From positions 1-31,896 of the forward strand of contig CAZMLE010000048.1 in assembly GCA_964567045.1 (NCBI GenBank): a DNA stretch of 31,896 nucleotides, given 5' to 3'. Numbering within the stretch: position 1 is the first letter of the stretch; each line of letters begins with the position of its first letter. Below are positions 30,624 to 31,896 of the stretch, piece after piece. A program made the translations under genes and the position numbers. This DNA comes from JAFNGF01 sp964567045. Its GTDB lineage: Bacteria > Planctomycetota > Phycisphaerae > Sedimentisphaerales > Anaerobacaceae. The notes under the pieces are model-generated. The model was not told the DNA's origin and searched no databases. It was given only the letters and a program-made list of their open reading frames with translations.

Positions 30624-31736
30624 CTATCCCGCCTTGGGGACCTCAATTCTCTTGCCGTCCTTGGTCGCGGACTCATGGGCACAGATGCCGGCCATTGTCC
30701 AGTTGGCAGCAGTCCTCGCATCAACGGCAGATTCGCGTTCTTCGACGATTGCACGGATAAACTCATGAGCCAAATGCGGATGAGAGCCCCCGTGCCCTGA
30801 ACCTTGAATAAAAGAGGTATGCTCGTGCTCTTCATCATAGACGCCGTGTCCGGTGAAGGGAGCTATTTCTTTTGGCAGCAGGCGTCCGTAATCGGGGACC
30901 TCTATCCTCTTGGCGTCTTCATAACCTGAGTAAATAACCGGCCCTTCGCCGGCAACCTGCTCCCATTCAAAGGAGAGTTTCGTGCCGTACACGTCGAAGC
31001 TTTCTCTATACTGGCGAATGGTGTTAAAAAGGGATCTGGTAACCTCGCAGGCAAGGTCTGAATCGCGCAGTTTCATAATCGCCGTTTCAATCGCAAAAGG
31101 CGAATTGTAATGCTTGATATAATCTTCCTGAATTCTGCCTGAGCCGTGGCAGACAACGGACTCGACTCGCTGTTTCGCAAGGCAGAGCAAAGGACTCACA
31201 GCGTGTGTGGCGTAGTGCATTGGTGGAAAGCCGTACCAGTAATTGGGCCAGCCTGGCAGCCCCATATTCTGCTGATGCGAGCCTCTTAAAAATTGAATCT
31301 TGCCCAGCTTGCCTGTTTCCACCAGCTCCTTGGCGTAGAGGAACTCACGCGTGTAAACCGCCGTCTCCATCATCATATACACCTTGCCCGACTTTTTCCT
31401 GGCTTTGGCGATTTTAAGACAGTCCTCTTTAGTTGTGGCCATAGGAACGGTGCAGGCAGTATGTTTGCCCGCGTTCAAGGAGGCCAGCGCCATCCATGCG
31501 TGGTCAGCTATGGGGCTGACGACGTGAATGGCGTCCAATTCATCGATGTCCAACAGGTCCTCGAAGTTAGTAAAGCGTCTTTGGATTCCGAACTGGTCGC
31601 CAATCTCGTTGAGGTGGTCCTCGCTTCTCTGGCAAATGGCGTAGCATTCAGCGTTGGGGTGTCTTCGGTAGATAGGAATAAACTCCGCTCCAAAGCCGAG
31701 CCCGACCACCGCCACCTTCACTTTTTCTGCCGGCAT
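30624..31736 (-). CDS. Gfo/Idh/MocA family oxidoreductase
   Basis: This 370-residue protein has an N-terminal Rossmann fold with 'VKVAVVGLGFGAEFIPIY' for NAD(P). 'DAIHVVSPIADHAWMALASL' then 'NAGKHTACTVPMATTKEDC' is the family pattern, where 'EKP' is usual; here it is 'TVP', so the conserved lysine at that place is absent. The C-terminal sheet domain includes 'GKIQFLRGSHQQNMGLPGWP' and 'HYATHAVSPLLCL', and the His of the latter is the usual catalytic-type residue. AAAGGG precedes ATG 31736. These enzymes oxidise, reduce or hydrolyse sugars or inositols; the exact reaction is not apparent. It is upstream of the permease and may share a transcript. Confidence 0.85.
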   Translation of the reverse strand: MPAEKVKVAVVGLGFGAEFIPIYRRHPNAECYAICQRSEDHLNEIGDQFGIQRRFTNFEDLLDIDELDAIHVVSPIADHAWMALASLNAGKHTACTVPMATTKEDCLKIAKARKKSGKVYMMMETAVYTREFLYAKELVETGKLGKIQFLRGSHQQNMGLPGWPNYWYGFPPMHYATHAVSPLLCLAKQRVESVVCHGSGRIQEDYIKHYNSPFAIETAIMKLRDSDLACEVTRSLFNTIRQYRESFDVYGTKLSFEWEQVAGEGPVIYSGYEDAKRIEVPDYGRLLPKEIAPFTGHGVYDEEHEHTSFIQGSGHGGSHPHLAHEFIRAIVEERESAVDARTAANWTMAGICAHESATKDGKRIEVPKAG

Positions 31737-31773
31737 TTTTCTGCCCTTTCACAGCATCAAGAACCCCGCGGTT

Positions 31774-31842
31774 GGAATTTAGAACTAAGAATCAAGAAGG
31801 TGCATTCTGAGTTCTAAATTCTCAATTCTCAATTCTTGATTC
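31774..31842. repeat. AT-rich imperfect palindrome (AGAATGTAG family)
   Basis: GGAATTTAGAACTAAGAATC on the left and GAGTTCTAAATTCTCAATTC on the right form an imperfect hairpin like that at 2226-2287. It covers the stop codon of the gene at the right edge. Confidence 0.65.
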
Positions 31843-31896
31843 TTTTTGGCCTTTAGACTTCGTCTGGGCCAGCACCTTCTTGTAGTATTCCAGCAC
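31822..31896 (-). CDS. C-terminal fragment of an unidentified gene at the right edge
   Basis: Reading in from the right edge on the minus strand gives VLEYYKKVLAQTKSKGQ and seven further residues (KESRIEN) before TGA at 31824-31822. The first half looks like an ordinary amphipathic C-terminal helix; the last four or five residues come from the AT-rich palindrome. No family can be named from this. Direction and spacing suggest it lies upstream of the Gfo/Idh/MocA gene in the same operon. Confidence 0.4.
   Translation of the reverse strand: MLEYYKKVLAQTKSKGQKESRIEN

Overview
The window looks like chromosomal DNA of a planctomycete, most likely class Phycisphaerae (Sedimentisphaerales-like). 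This is inferred from a secreted protein with paired dockerin/EF-hand repeats (ADLNSDGIVNLSDF type, ending in 'HW'), from VCBS/FG-GAP, LamG, discoidin-like and beta-helix exported proteins, from an NfnAB pair typical of anaerobes, and from intergenic spaces filled with imperfect palindromes. No rRNA, tRNA, CRISPR array or intact transposase was recognised.

Layout: 1-128 is the 3' end of a DegT/DnrJ-type aminotransferase, overlapping a secreted beta-helix protein (88-2232). A polyamine cassette follows (2718-5235): pyruvoyl arginine decarboxylase, agmatinase and a deoxyhypusine-synthase-like protein. Together these could convert arginine to agmatine, putrescine and then homospermidine or spermidine without the ornithine route. 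Next come a MarC-family membrane protein and a PIG-L deacetylase (5322-6605), then a GT4 glycosyltransferase coupled to an (alpha/alpha)6 glycosidase (6690-9015) and a small SANT/Myb-like DNA-binding protein (9099-9293). The trpS-DUF2007-scpA operon (9612-11751) is followed by nfnA-nfnB (11822-14298).

From 14314 on, a VCBS-repeat protein on the minus strand diverges from DUF1015 plus a class V aminotransferase (15906-18333). The stretch 18334-20902 is accessory DNA: decayed repeats around one AT-rich AbiGi-like gene. After it come a dockerin/metallo-beta-lactamase/LamG protein (minus), a small orphan ORF and a GT2 glycosyltransferase (plus), then a minus-strand operon of discoidin-like lipoprotein, Agl23-like membrane glycosyltransferase and ApbE. 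The right end holds a broken copy of a transporter 3' end, a GYF_2 membrane protein, an NCS1 permease, a Gfo/Idh/MocA oxidoreductase and the tail of one more gene.

The most striking theme is the dispersed palindromic repeats. Several families recur between genes, and some have entered coding sequence: an in-frame hairpin insert in the linker of NfnB, a PALSLSKG-type insert in the Agl23-like protein, and gene 3' ends (scpA, nfnB, the gene at the right edge) whose last codons are repeat sequence. All family assignments are by eye from motifs; no database search was run.
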